Origin: Sulfurospirillum sp964466465 | Lineage (GTDB): Bacteria > Campylobacterota > Campylobacteria > Campylobacterales > Sulfurospirillaceae | NCBI GenBank assembly: GCA_964466465.1 | Contig: CAYXNJ010000007.1 | Coordinates: forward strand, 1-64,000 | DNA: 64,000 nt | Direction of reading: 5' to 3' | In this document: one piece after another, positions 35,434 to 44,362 of the stretch | How positions within the stretch are numbered: the first letter of the stretch is position 1 | Layout: every line of letters begins with the position of its first letter | Made by a program: the position numbers and the translations under genes | The notes under the pieces: generated by a model | Told to the model about the DNA's origin: nothing | The model's database searches: none | Seen by the model: only the letters and a program-made list of their open reading frames with translations

Positions 35434-36057
35434 CTATTCTAAATGTGTTTCTTTAATTGTTTTTAGCATTCCTCTAAAAATAAGCGTTCGATCAAAAATT
35501 GCATTATTAAAAAATTTAGAGAAAAACTTTCCATCCCCGCCTAAGAAGAAAATACGTTTGTCTTTGCATGTCGTTTCTAAAAGCATCAAAATTGACTTAA
35601 CAACCCCATAAGAAATTGCATCGTTTGTTTTTTGAGGCAACGCATCCAAAGCAATACTAGGATTTATAGGTAAACTAAGACGTGGGGAAATGGAAGCATA
35701 ACACTTTTCATAGGCGGCAAGTCCTGGCAAGATAAAACCGCCTAAGTGCATTCCTCCTGACATAATATCTACTGTTATTGCACTTCCTGCATCAACAATC
35801 ATTCCATCTTCAATCGTGCAGCATGCTGCAATGCGATCAATCCCCATACCTTGATAAATCGTGTCAAACTCAAAGTACGGTTCTAAATCAATAAAGTTTG
35901 ATTTACCTTGTAACCAATTTTTTAGAGCATCATGAACACAAATATAATATACCGTCTCTTTGGTGGTAAACTCTTTAAATTGTTTATGAGATAAACTCCA
36001 TATTCTACCATCTTGATAAAAATCGGCATTTGAATTACCAATATCACATAAAATCAT
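35434..36057 (-). CDS. coaX: Type III pantothenate kinase
   Basis: 207 residues from ATG at 36057 (MILCDIGNSNADFY); the frame extends 8 codons further, but this start puts the conserved phosphate-binding DIGNSN at the N-terminus as in the family. GMGIDRIAACC, DAGSAITVDIM and GGFILPGLAAYEKCYA are CoaX signatures of the ASKHA fold. It phosphorylates pantothenate in CoA synthesis, is K+ dependent and not feedback-inhibited by CoA. It overlaps the preceding hypothetical gene by 14 bp. The order coaX-hypothetical-lipoprotein matches C. jejuni Cj0394c-Cj0396c as I recall it. Confidence 0.93.
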   Translation of the reverse strand: MILCDIGNSNADFYQDGRIWSLSHKQFKEFTTKETVYYICVHDALKNWLQGKSNFIDLEPYFEFDTIYQGMGIDRIAACCTIEDGMIVDAGSAITVDIMSGGMHLGGFILPGLAAYEKCYASISPRLSLPINPSIALDALPQKTNDAISYGVVKSILMLLETTCKDKRIFFLGGDGKFFSKFFNNAIFDRTLIFRGMLKTIKETHLE

Positions 36058-36379
36058 TATAAACCTTCCAACCATTTTCATTAAGAACTAGAGCTGCCTT
36101 AGAGCACAAAGGTGCATTTATGAGTAAATGTTTATACTTATACGCATGTTCAGCATGGTGTTCCATAGTCTTAGAAAGATCAACGACTTCAGCGACGTGT
36201 TTTTGTAAAAATCGACTTTTTTGATCCATTCGAAAGATCAGATGGTAAAAAGATTTTTGATCAACCCCGCTAAAAATAGCGAGCTTTTTGCGAGTTTGAA
36301 GGATTTTGGGATCCACCATATCCAGAGATGTAAAAACGACCTGCTTATTATGACAAATACGCTCTAACATCTCCTTCAT
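36044..36379 (-). CDS. Conserved hypothetical protein upstream of coaX
   Basis: 111 residues from ATG at 36379 (MKEMLERICHNK); a TTG at 36397 is in frame but lacks support. Soluble, basic, with paired His (MEHHAEHAYKYKH) and several Cys; no domain recognised. Location matches C. jejuni Cj0395c between a lipoprotein gene and coaX. It overlaps coaX by 14 bp, pointing to translational coupling. Confidence 0.7.
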   Translation of the reverse strand: MKEMLERICHNKQVVFTSLDMVDPKILQTRKKLAIFSGVDQKSFYHLIFRMDQKSRFLQKHVAEVVDLSKTMEHHAEHAYKYKHLLINAPLCSKAALVLNENGWKVYNDFM

Positions 36380-36400
36380 GATGATAACACAACCCAATAC

Positions 36401-37411
36401 CTATTTTTTGCGATTGAGTTTAAAGAAATTGTTTTTATAATAAAGTGCGTCACCTGTTGTAAAAACGTGACTTTCAATTTCATCTGGAAGTTTATAAACA
36501 TTGGTTGAGACCAAATCTAAATCCGTTGCAATGACATAACCACCTTTTTCAATCATGTAAACAAAGTCCCCATAAATGGTGCCTGCAAATGTCGCAAATG
36601 GAAATTTACGCTCTTTTAACTTTTGAAGATCAGCATCTGCCAAAATAACACGTCCATCTTTAGTGAAAACAAAAATACGATTTTCAAGAACAATCACATC
36701 TTTGACATCTGTTTCTAAAAAATGAATTGATTTTGGACTAATAGAAACTACTTTACTTTTTGTCGCTGCAACTAAACGGTCACCCAAAACTTGGAGATAA
36801 ATGATATTGCCGAAAAACTTCTCATTGCTTACTACAACATCACGAATTGGTTTTTTTGTTTGCTCATCTACAATGACTAACTTACCATCTAACGTTGGGA
36901 AAACAATCAAATCACCTAAAAAATAAGGTGAAGCGATACGTGAGTCAAGTACATACACATTATCTTGTTTAATACGCATCAAATCTTTACCATCGTTGAT
37001 ATCAATCAGTACTAATTCATTGGAACCTAGTACCAATGCTAAGAGGTTATTTTTAAGAGATGCGGAGGCTACAGAAACACTACACTCTTTTGAAAAAAGT
37101 ACTTTTTTGTTTGCATCTACAATTTGTAAAGCACCACACTTAGATGCAGCAACATAACGTCCTTTATCTTCTGCAAGATACACAAATCCGTCAGATAGAA
37201 GAACATTAGTAAGACCTTTTTTGGTAATCACTTGACCATTGGACAATGTTGCTCCATCTCTTACAGCATCAACTATCGTTCCAGGTAAAGAGCCATCATA
37301 ACTTACCTTGCCAGAAAGCGCCTCTGGTTCAAAATATTGGCGTTTTGTACCACAGCCACTGACAACCAACAATAAAGCCAAAAGTGAAAAAACAATTTTT
37401 GCGTATCTCAT
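36401..37411 (-). CDS. BamB-like beta-propeller lipoprotein
   Basis: 336 residues with a lipoprotein signal (LLALLLVVSGC) followed by repeated beta strands of the type LVIVDEQTKKPI, GRLVAATKSKVVSI-like and GRVILADADLQ, as in PQQ/WD40-like propellers. BamB of the outer-membrane barrel assembly complex has this layout, and the upstream gene resembles YfgM, which precedes bamB in E. coli. Sequence divergence is high, so BamB function is inferred from fold and neighbourhood. The genes abut: the upstream stop and this start share a base region at 37411. Confidence 0.7.
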   Translation of the reverse strand: MRYAKIVFSLLALLLVVSGCGTKRQYFEPEALSGKVSYDGSLPGTIVDAVRDGATLSNGQVITKKGLTNVLLSDGFVYLAEDKGRYVAASKCGALQIVDANKKVLFSKECSVSVASASLKNNLLALVLGSNELVLIDINDGKDLMRIKQDNVYVLDSRIASPYFLGDLIVFPTLDGKLVIVDEQTKKPIRDVVVSNEKFFGNIIYLQVLGDRLVAATKSKVVSISPKSIHFLETDVKDVIVLENRIFVFTKDGRVILADADLQKLKERKFPFATFAGTIYGDFVYMIEKGGYVIATDLDLVSTNVYKLPDEIESHVFTTGDALYYKNNFFKLNRKK

Positions 37412-37992
37412 TATTTTAAACCTTGATAGTGTTCTAGATTTTTTGCAATCTGTTTAAGTGGAGAACTCGTCTCAATCTGAGCAAATTTCAACCGCGCCTC
37501 TTCTACTTTCTTCTCTTTGAGCAATTCATATCCCTCTTGAAGCAGTACCATACCAGAAAGTAACTCTCCTTTAGGTGCTTTATTGGCATCAAGTTGTGAG
37601 AGTTGATACGTTGCCAAATCTGCTAAGATAGGATTGTCTTTTGAAAGGGATACTTGAGTTAATGCTTCAACATCACCTTTAGCCAATGCTGTTTCAAAGA
37701 CATACATTGCATAAAGCTTTGGATTTTTTGATTTAAGTGTTTCAAGTGCAACAGTATTATTCGCATCTTGTAAAAGTACTTGATATGCTGCATTTGAATC
37801 TTTTAAACGCTGATTTACCATAACATCATTGATAGCATATCCACCTGCACCTAAAGCCAAAAGCACTAATGCGGAAATGATATACTTCTTATTACGTTTA
37901 AAGAAGCGCTCACCTTTGATCATTCCTTCTAAGAACTGCTCTTCAGTACTAATCTCTTCTTTCACCGCTTTAATATTCTCTTTAAGTCCCAA
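37411..37992 (-). CDS. YfgM-like membrane-anchored TPR protein
   Basis: 193 residues: cytoplasmic N-terminus with EEQFLEGMIKGERFFKRNKKY, one membrane helix (about 37-55), and a periplasmic helical domain with TPR-like repeats (YAMYVFETALAKGDVEAL, LSGMVLLQEGYELLKEKKVEEA). This is the architecture of YfgM (Tol-Pal/TPR_21 family), a partner of the SecYEG translocon and periplasmic chaperones. It directly precedes the BamB-like gene, the same order as yfgM-yfgL in E. coli. Divergent from gatC. Confidence 0.7.
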   Translation of the reverse strand: MGLKENIKAVKEEISTEEQFLEGMIKGERFFKRNKKYIISALVLLALGAGGYAINDVMVNQRLKDSNAAYQVLLQDANNTVALETLKSKNPKLYAMYVFETALAKGDVEALTQVSLSKDNPILADLATYQLSQLDANKAPKGELLSGMVLLQEGYELLKEKKVEEARLKFAQIETSSPLKQIAKNLEHYQGLK

Positions 37993-38096
37993 ACACTATC
38001 CTTAATAAGCGATTTTTGAAAAACATGACAAAGTTTATCACAAGAAATATAAAAAGCCACTAATGTGATTTCAGTATGCACCAAAAGAGAATTCGC

Positions 38097-38102
38097 TATA
38101 AT
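38097..38102 (+). promoter_or_regulatory. Predicted -10 box for gatC
   Basis: Perfect TATAAT 33 bp upstream of the GTG start of gatC, within the divergent gap 37993-38135. Confidence 0.55.
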
Positions 38103-38135
38103 TAATTTTTAAAAAGTAATGAAGGATTTAAAGCC

Positions 38136-38426
38136 GTGAAAATAGATAATGACCTGCTCCAGAAACTAGAAAGACTCTCTTCTGTAAAAATAAGTGACGA
38201 AAAAAGAGAAGGTGTGATCAATCAGTTGAGTGAAATTGTCTCTTTTGTCGAAAATCTCAATGAACTTAATCTTGAAGATGAAGAAGCAACCTTCACTACC
38301 CTTAATGGCGGTACGCCATTTAGAGAAGATACTCCTCGTGTCAATAATGACATTATTAAAACTATTTTAAAGCATGCGCCGCAAAGTGAAAATGGTTTTT
38401 TTGTTGTTCCAAAAATTATCGAATAA
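38136..38426 (+). CDS. gatC: Asp/Glu-tRNA amidotransferase subunit C
   Basis: 96 residues from a GTG start with AAGGA 11 bp upstream. GatC wraps around GatA and GatB to convert Glu-tRNA(Gln) and Asp-tRNA(Asn) to the amides. KLERLSSVKISDEKREGVINQL, the LNELNLEDEE linker and the PFREDTPR motif are typical. gatA and gatB are not nearby. Confidence 0.93.
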   Translation: MKIDNDLLQKLERLSSVKISDEKREGVINQLSEIVSFVENLNELNLEDEEATFTTLNGGTPFREDTPRVNNDIIKTILKHAPQSENGFFVVPKIIE

Positions 38427-38450
38427 GCCCTATATATAAGGAAAAAGATT

Positions 38451-39518
38451 ATGAGTTCACTTAATATTAAAGCATTATTAAAAAATGTGGTCGCTTACAA
38501 AGCGTCCGATCTGCACCTTGTGGGTCGTAGTGAACCTCAAATCAGAATTGATGGAAAGCTTGTTCCTCTTGATATGGAACAGCTTAGTGGTACGGTTATT
38601 GAAGAAATTTGTTATACACTCATTACCGATAAACAAAAAAAGAAACTTGAAGAAGATAAAGAACTCGACTTTGCGATTATGTTTCCAGATATTGGACGTT
38701 TTCGTGCTAACTACTACTATACTATCAACGGCGAATTAGCAGCTGCGTTTAGGATTATTCCTATCGATATTCCATCCTTAGATGATCTCAATGCTCCTAT
38801 CGTTTTTAAAGAGTTAGTCAAACGGGAAAAAGGGCTTATTTTAGTTACAGGTCCAACAGGAAGCGGTAAATCTACTACACTCGCTGCACTCTTAAATGAA
38901 ATCAATCTTTTTGAACACCGACATATTATTACGATTGAAGATCCTGTAGAGTTTATTCATACGAACAAAAAATGCCTTTTCTCGCATAGAAACGTAGGCG
39001 AAGATACAAAAAGTTTCGCCAGAGCTCTCAAATTTTCTCTAAGACAAGATCCTGACATAATCCTTGTTGGCGAGATGAGAGATCAAGAGACTATAAGTAC
39101 AGCGATTACAGCGGCTGAAACGGGACACTTAGTTTTAGGAACACTGCATACAAACTCTGCAGTACAAACAATTAACAGAATTGTCGACAGTTTTGAAGGT
39201 GCAGAGCAAGTACAAGTACGTAATATGCTAGCTACATCTCTTCATGCGGTTATTTCACAAAGCTTACTTCCAAGAGTAGGTGGTGGAAGGGTTGCCATCC
39301 ATGAAATTATGATCAATAATGCAGCGATTGCCAATTTAATTCGTGAGAATAAAATTCATCAAATCTATTCTCAAATGCAGCTCAACCAACAAAAAACGGG
39401 CATGATTACGCAAACACAAGCCATGATGAAAAATTTACGAGCAAATCTTATTACAAAAGAAGATGCTATTCGTTACTCCACACAACCTCAAGAACTCCTC
39501 AACAATATGGGGATATAA
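38451..39518 (+). CDS. pilT: PilT-type twitching motility ATPase
   Basis: 355-residue hexameric ATPase for type IV pilus retraction. N-terminal ASDLHLVGRSEPQIRIDGKL, Walker A GPTGSGKSTT near residue 128, Asp box ITIEDPVEF, Walker B RQDPDIILVGEMRD, His box TGHLVLGTLHTNSA, and the PilT-specific AIANLIREN region that corresponds to AIRNLIRE. No pilus genes are adjacent. It interrupts the gatC-cvpA pair found in C. jejuni, so pilT and the following GGDEF gene look like an insertion in, or were lost from, that ancestral order. Confidence 0.9.
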   Translation: MSSLNIKALLKNVVAYKASDLHLVGRSEPQIRIDGKLVPLDMEQLSGTVIEEICYTLITDKQKKKLEEDKELDFAIMFPDIGRFRANYYYTINGELAAAFRIIPIDIPSLDDLNAPIVFKELVKREKGLILVTGPTGSGKSTTLAALLNEINLFEHRHIITIEDPVEFIHTNKKCLFSHRNVGEDTKSFARALKFSLRQDPDIILVGEMRDQETISTAITAAETGHLVLGTLHTNSAVQTINRIVDSFEGAEQVQVRNMLATSLHAVISQSLLPRVGGGRVAIHEIMINNAAIANLIRENKIHQIYSQMQLNQQKTGMITQTQAMMKNLRANLITKEDAIRYSTQPQELLNNMGI

Positions 39519-39554
39519 AAAGAAGGTTTTACTAATATTACAGCTTATTAAAGC

Positions 39555-39560
39555 TATACT
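39555..39560 (+). promoter_or_regulatory. Predicted -10 box for the diguanylate cyclase gene
   Basis: TATACT in the gap after pilT, placing transcription start near 39567. Confidence 0.4.
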
Positions 39561-39583
39561 AAAGCACAAAAAAATTTAAAATA

Positions 39584-40555
39584 ATGGGTAAAAAGGCACC
39601 TAGAGTCATGAACAATGGTAATCATATCGCAGAAATAGTTTTTCAACTTGCAGAGGAAACATTTACAAAACTAAAAGACTTAAATATTCCTCCTTACCCC
39701 AAATACTATCACGATACCTTTGTCGAAACCATGCAAAAAAGTGGTGATGCGGAAATCCTAGATCTCTCAAAAAAACACAGTTATCTTTTCTCTAATGCTT
39801 CTCAAGAAGAGATGGTCAGTGAGACATGTTTTGGTTTAATGAAAAAAGGCTTAGAAGAGTTTGTCAAAACCAATGACAATCTCAAATTTATTTCTGATGA
39901 AACAGCTATTAATATTGACAATATCAAAAAAGACTATGAAAGTGTCGATACACGCCAAATCCTTCAAGCCTTTGATAATTTTCAAGGTAAAATTTTTCAA
40001 GAACTTCAAGCAGCAGATGAAACCATTGCAAAGCTTAAATTAGAAGTTGAACGTTTAGAGAGAGAATCAAACATTGACCCTTTAACAAAAGCACACAACA
40101 GAAGAGTTCTTGTTAAAGACTTAGAAGAAGTACTCAGCTTTGGTAAAGAGAAAGATATGGATATGCACCTTGTCATGTTTGATGCAGATGATTTTAAACA
40201 GATCAATGACTCTTTTGGCCATATTGCGGGTGATAAAACACTGATTTTCTTATCTAAGTTGATTCAAAATTCACTACGTCGTGGTACGCGTATCTATCGT
40301 TATGGCGGAGAAGAATTTGTGGTAATTTTAAACCGCACTTCGTTTGATGAGGCCACTAAAATTGTAGAGCGTATCATCAAAGAGACGAGCGATAGTAAAT
40401 TATTGTATAAAAACCATGACATTCATTTAACGCTCAGCGCTGGCATTTGCTCTCATAAACAAAATATGAGTGCAGATGATTTATTAGACAAAGCAGACAA
40501 AGCACTGTATGAAGCCAAACGTAGTGGTAAAAATTGTTTTAGGAGCGCACATTAA
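39584..40555 (+). CDS. Diguanylate cyclase (GGDEF protein)
   Basis: Up to 323 residues. ATG at 39584 or, with a better AAAAAGG site, ATG at 39608. The N-terminal 160 residues are helical with a coiled coil (AADETIAKLKLEVERLERES) and no recognised sensor. The GGDEF domain has DPLTKAHNRR, FDADDFKQINDSFGH and the active site YGGEEFVVIL, so it should make cyclic di-GMP. The residues where the inhibitory RxxD I-site would sit read RRGT, so product inhibition is unlikely. The stop overlaps the cvpA start by one base. Next to pilT, a role in pilus or surface behaviour is possible. Confidence 0.92.
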   Translation: MGKKAPRVMNNGNHIAEIVFQLAEETFTKLKDLNIPPYPKYYHDTFVETMQKSGDAEILDLSKKHSYLFSNASQEEMVSETCFGLMKKGLEEFVKTNDNLKFISDETAINIDNIKKDYESVDTRQILQAFDNFQGKIFQELQAADETIAKLKLEVERLERESNIDPLTKAHNRRVLVKDLEEVLSFGKEKDMDMHLVMFDADDFKQINDSFGHIAGDKTLIFLSKLIQNSLRRGTRIYRYGGEEFVVILNRTSFDEATKIVERIIKETSDSKLLYKNHDIHLTLSAGICSHKQNMSADDLLDKADKALYEAKRSGKNCFRSAH

Positions 40556-41088
40556 TGGCGAATGTTTCTATGTTTGACATTATCTCTTTAACTTTAGTGC
40601 TGATTTTAGGCATTAAAGGTATTATTAATGGCTTTGTGAAAGAAGTCTTTGGGCTTTTGGGCATTATCGGTGGTATTTACTTTGCTTCACGTTATGCACC
40701 TATTGCTGGTGGAATGATTAACGAACATCTTTTTGCTTTTGGAAACCAAGCGTCACTCTATCTTTTTGGCTTTATTGCTGTTTTAATTGTAGTGTGGGTC
40801 ACTTGTATTTTCTTAGGCTACTTAATAGCACAAGCATTAAGTCTGAGTGGTCTGAGCATGATCGATAAACTGGCTGGCTTTGTTATTGGAAGCATGAAAA
40901 TCTTCTTGGTCTTCTCCGTATTTGCAGTAACACTGAGCAATATTGAGTTTGTAAAATCAAGAATGGAGCCATATGTTGCAAAAAGTATGATGTTCCCGCT
41001 CTTTTTAGAAATGGGAAGATATATTGTTAAGCTTGATACCAATACGATGTTTGAGAGCCTTCAGCCTAAAGAGAAAACAAACCCTTAA
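40555..41088 (+). CDS. cvpA: CvpA family membrane protein
   Basis: 177 residues with four helices; FDIISLTLVLILGIKGIINGFVKE at the start and the GLAxFASRYAP-like GGIYFASRYAPI segment are typical of CvpA/colicin V production proteins. Linked in other bacteria to envelope homeostasis and purine genes; precise role unclear. It precedes fur as in C. jejuni (Cj0399-Cj0400). Confidence 0.88.
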   Translation: MANVSMFDIISLTLVLILGIKGIINGFVKEVFGLLGIIGGIYFASRYAPIAGGMINEHLFAFGNQASLYLFGFIAVLIVVWVTCIFLGYLIAQALSLSGLSMIDKLAGFVIGSMKIFLVFSVFAVTLSNIEFVKSRMEPYVAKSMMFPLFLEMGRYIVKLDTNTMFESLQPKEKTNP

Positions 41089-41098
41089 AGAGGTCAAA

Positions 41099-41560
41099 AT
41101 GAGTACATTTGAAAATCTTGAATACAGCTCTTTACTCGCAAGCTTTAAAGAGCTCTTGAAAAATAATAGCCTAAAATTTACCAGACAGCGTGAAGTTGTT
41201 TTAAAAACGTTGTATGAAAAAAATGAGCATTTTACACCTGAAGATCTCTATATTTTTTTAAAAAGCACTTACCCTGAACTCAATATCGGCATCGCTACGG
41301 TGTATAGAACACTTAACCTTCTTGAAGAATCGCATATGGTTACATCGATCTCATTTGGTGTTGCTGGCAAAAAATTTGAACTTGCCAATAAACCTCACCA
41401 TGACCATATGATCTGTAAAAGCTGTGGACTCATCATCGAGTTTCAAAATGACAAAATTGAACAACTACAGTTAGAGATTGCAAAAGCAAATCGTTTTGTT
41501 ATTACGAGTCATTTAATGCAATTGCGTGGTCTTTGCGAAGAGTGTGCAAAAGAAAAGTAA
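41099..41560 (+). CDS. fur: Ferric uptake regulator
   Basis: 153 residues from ATG at 41099 (MSTFENLEYSS), preceded by AAAGAGG; the frame is open further upstream but overlaps cvpA. N-terminal winged helix (KFTRQREVVLKTLYE, GIATVYRTLNLLEE), then the metal-binding HHDHMICKSCGLIIEF and the second Cys pair CEEC. Iron-dependent repressor of uptake genes. Followed by lysS after 23 bp. Confidence 0.96.
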   Translation: MSTFENLEYSSLLASFKELLKNNSLKFTRQREVVLKTLYEKNEHFTPEDLYIFLKSTYPELNIGIATVYRTLNLLEESHMVTSISFGVAGKKFELANKPHHDHMICKSCGLIIEFQNDKIEQLQLEIAKANRFVITSHLMQLRGLCEECAKEK

Positions 41561-41583
41561 ACATTTAGAAAAGAGGAAGTAAT

Positions 41584-43104
41584 TTGATATTTCAAGACCA
41601 ATACCAACAACAGCGTATCGAAAAAGGTAAAGCGCTTCAAGCGCTTGGTCGAAATCCTTATCGACACAATATCATTAAAGACACGAGTACAAAAGAGTTT
41701 TTAGAGTGTTATGAGTACGTCATAGAAAGTGAACTTAAACGTGATGAGAACAAGAACAATACTGTTGTAGGACGTATTAAATTTTTACGCCATATGGGTA
41801 AAGCAGCCTTTGCAAAAATCGAAGATGAGCATGGTCTTTTACAAATCTATTTTAGTCGCGAATCCATTGGCGATGAGTGGTTTGATGAAGCTAAAAAACT
41901 TGTAGAAGTAGGCGATATTATCAGCGTTACGGGTTTTCCTTTCGTTACAAAAACAGGTGAACTTTCACTCCATGCAAAAGCTTTAGAAGTAGCAACAAAA
42001 TCGATTGTTCCATTGCCTGAAAAATTCCATGGTCTTCAAGATAAAGAACTTAGATACCGCAAACGCTACCTTGATATGATTATGAATGCCGATGTGCGTA
42101 AAACCTTTAAAATCAGAAGTAAAATTGTCAGCGAAATCCGCCACTTTTTTGAAGAGAGAGACTTTTTAGAAGTAGAAACACCGATGATGCACCCAATTGC
42201 GGGGGGAGCCAATGCCAAGCCATTTGTTACTCATCACAATGCTCTAGGAGTGGATCGCTACTTAAGAATTGCACCAGAACTATACCTTAAACGTCTTGTT
42301 GTAGGTGGTTTTGAGGCTGTTTTTGAAATCAATCGTAACTTTAGAAACGAAGGTATGGATCAAACCCACAACCCAGAATTTACGATGATCGAATTTTACT
42401 GGGCATATCATAACTACCATGATTTGATGCACCTCACTGAAGAGATGTTTGATGTATTGCTTAAAAAACTCAAACTTCCACGTAAACTTCCGTACGGTGA
42501 GATGGAGATTGATTTTTCAAAACCATTCCGTAAAATTGCCTTTAGAGCAGCACTTTCAGAAATTGGTGGTGTTCCTGATGCCATTTTAGATGATTGCGCT
42601 CAAATTACCAAGTACATTAGTGATAAAGGCTTTAGTGTTGAAGCAAACCTAAGCCTTGGAAAACTCTATGAAGAACTCTTTGATCTTTTTGTAGAAGAGA
42701 AGCTGATTAACCCAACATTTATTATTGATTACCCGATTGAAATTAGCCCACTCGCTCGTAGAAGTGAAGAAAATCCTAACATTGCTGAACGCTTTGAACT
42801 TTTTATTGCGGGGCGAGAGATCGCCAATGGATTTAACGAACTTAATGATCCTTTGGATCAATATGAAAGATTTGCAAAACAGTTGCAGGCTAAAAATGCA
42901 GGTGATGATGAAGCCCATGAGATGGATGAAGATTATGTCTATGCTCTAGGCTATGGCTTACCACCAACCGCGGGACAAGGTTTAGGAATTGACCGTTTGA
43001 CGATGTTACTCACCAATGAGCTATCGATCAAAGATGTTATTCTTTTCCCAGCCATGAAACCGCTGAATGACACTGATGAACAAACACAAAAAGATGAGGA
43101 ATAA
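41584..43104 (+). CDS. lysS: Lysyl-tRNA synthetase, class II
   Basis: 506 residues from a TTG start preceded by GAGGAAG. N-terminal OB anticodon domain (VVGRIKFLRHMGKAAFAKIE), class II motif 2 FRNEGMDQTHNPEFTMIE and motif 3 GQGLGIDRLTMLLT. Only 2 bp separate it from glyA, the same order as C. jejuni Cj0401-Cj0402. Confidence 0.97.
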   Translation: MIFQDQYQQQRIEKGKALQALGRNPYRHNIIKDTSTKEFLECYEYVIESELKRDENKNNTVVGRIKFLRHMGKAAFAKIEDEHGLLQIYFSRESIGDEWFDEAKKLVEVGDIISVTGFPFVTKTGELSLHAKALEVATKSIVPLPEKFHGLQDKELRYRKRYLDMIMNADVRKTFKIRSKIVSEIRHFFEERDFLEVETPMMHPIAGGANAKPFVTHHNALGVDRYLRIAPELYLKRLVVGGFEAVFEINRNFRNEGMDQTHNPEFTMIEFYWAYHNYHDLMHLTEEMFDVLLKKLKLPRKLPYGEMEIDFSKPFRKIAFRAALSEIGGVPDAILDDCAQITKYISDKGFSVEANLSLGKLYEELFDLFVEEKLINPTFIIDYPIEISPLARRSEENPNIAERFELFIAGREIANGFNELNDPLDQYERFAKQLQAKNAGDDEAHEMDEDYVYALGYGLPPTAGQGLGIDRLTMLLTNELSIKDVILFPAMKPLNDTDEQTQKDEE

Positions 43105-43106
43105 AA

Positions 43107-44354
43107 ATGAGTATTTTAAAAACTGTTGACCCTGTTGTTTATGACCTAACCGTTAAAGAGTTAAACCGCCAATGTGACCACCTTGAAATGATCGCAAGTG
43201 AGAACTTTACCTATCCTGCTGTTATGGAAGCAATGGGTAGTGTTTTCACCAACAAATACGCTGAAGGTTACCCTGCAAAACGCTACTACGGTGGTTGTGA
43301 ATTTGCAGACGCTGTTGAGCAACTTGCGATTGATAGAGTATGCAAACTTTTTGGTTGTACGTATGCTAATGTCCAGCCAAACTCAGGTAGTCAAGCAAAT
43401 CAAGGTGTTTACCAAGCACTTTTAAGCCCATACGATAAAATCTTAGGTATGGATTTAAGCCATGGTGGTCACTTAACACATGGTGCAAAAGTCAGTAGTT
43501 CAGGTAAAACGTATTCAAGCTTTTTCTATGGAGTAGAGCTTGATGGTCGCATTAACTATGATAAAGTAAGAGAAATTGCACATATCGTTAAACCTAAGAT
43601 GATTGTTTGTGGAGCAAGTGCTTATGCGAGAGAACTTGATTTTGCAAAATTTAGAGAGATCGCAGATGAAGTAGGCGCATATTTATTTGCTGACATCGCA
43701 CATATCGCTGGTTTAGTTGCGGGTGGTGAGCATCCAAGTCCATTTCCACACGCACATGTTGTAACATCTACTACGCATAAAACCCTTCGTGGTCCTCGTG
43801 GTGGTATCATTTTAACCAATGATGAAGAAATCGCTAAAAAAGTAAACAGTGCTATTTTCCCAGGTATTCAAGGTGGTCCATTGGTACATGTTATTGCCGC
43901 TAAAGCCGTTGGTTTTGCTGAAAATTTAAAACCTGAATGGAAAACGTATGCAAAACAAGTACGTGCTAATGCACGCGTTTTAGGTGAAGTGCTTACCAAA
44001 AGAGGTTATGACCTTGTGAGTGGCGGTACGGACAATCATATGGTTCTTGTCTCTTTCCTCAATAAAGAGTTTAGTGGTAAAGATGCCGATTTAGCACTTG
44101 GACGTGCAGGTATTACGGTCAATAAAAACACTGTTCCAGGCGAAACAAGAAGTCCATTTGTTACCAGTGGTGTGCGCATTGGTTCACCAGCCTTGACTGC
44201 TCGTGGTATGAAAGAAAAAGAGTTTGAAATTATCGCCAATAAAATTGCCGATGTGCTTGATAATATCAATGATGAAGCGCTCCATGCAAAAATCAAAGAC
44301 GAAATGAAAGCATTGGCAAGCAATTTTATTATTTATGATAGACCAACCTACTAA
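43107..44354 (+). CDS. glyA: Serine hydroxymethyltransferase
   Basis: 415 residues; PLP enzyme interconverting serine and glycine and supplying one-carbon units. Substrate and cofactor motifs EMIASENFTYPAVMEAMGS, YYGGCEFADAVE and the PLP lysine in VVTSTTHKTLRGPRGGI (near residue 228) are intact. Confidence 0.98.
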   Translation: MSILKTVDPVVYDLTVKELNRQCDHLEMIASENFTYPAVMEAMGSVFTNKYAEGYPAKRYYGGCEFADAVEQLAIDRVCKLFGCTYANVQPNSGSQANQGVYQALLSPYDKILGMDLSHGGHLTHGAKVSSSGKTYSSFFYGVELDGRINYDKVREIAHIVKPKMIVCGASAYARELDFAKFREIADEVGAYLFADIAHIAGLVAGGEHPSPFPHAHVVTSTTHKTLRGPRGGIILTNDEEIAKKVNSAIFPGIQGGPLVHVIAAKAVGFAENLKPEWKTYAKQVRANARVLGEVLTKRGYDLVSGGTDNHMVLVSFLNKEFSGKDADLALGRAGITVNKNTVPGETRSPFVTSGVRIGSPALTARGMKEKEFEIIANKIADVLDNINDEALHAKIKDEMKALASNFIIYDRPTY

Positions 44355-44362
44355 GGGAAATT

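Noticed and set aside
41024..41098. Longer N-terminus for Fur
   Set aside because: It would overlap cvpA; ATG at 41099 has AAAGAGG and matches known Fur starts.
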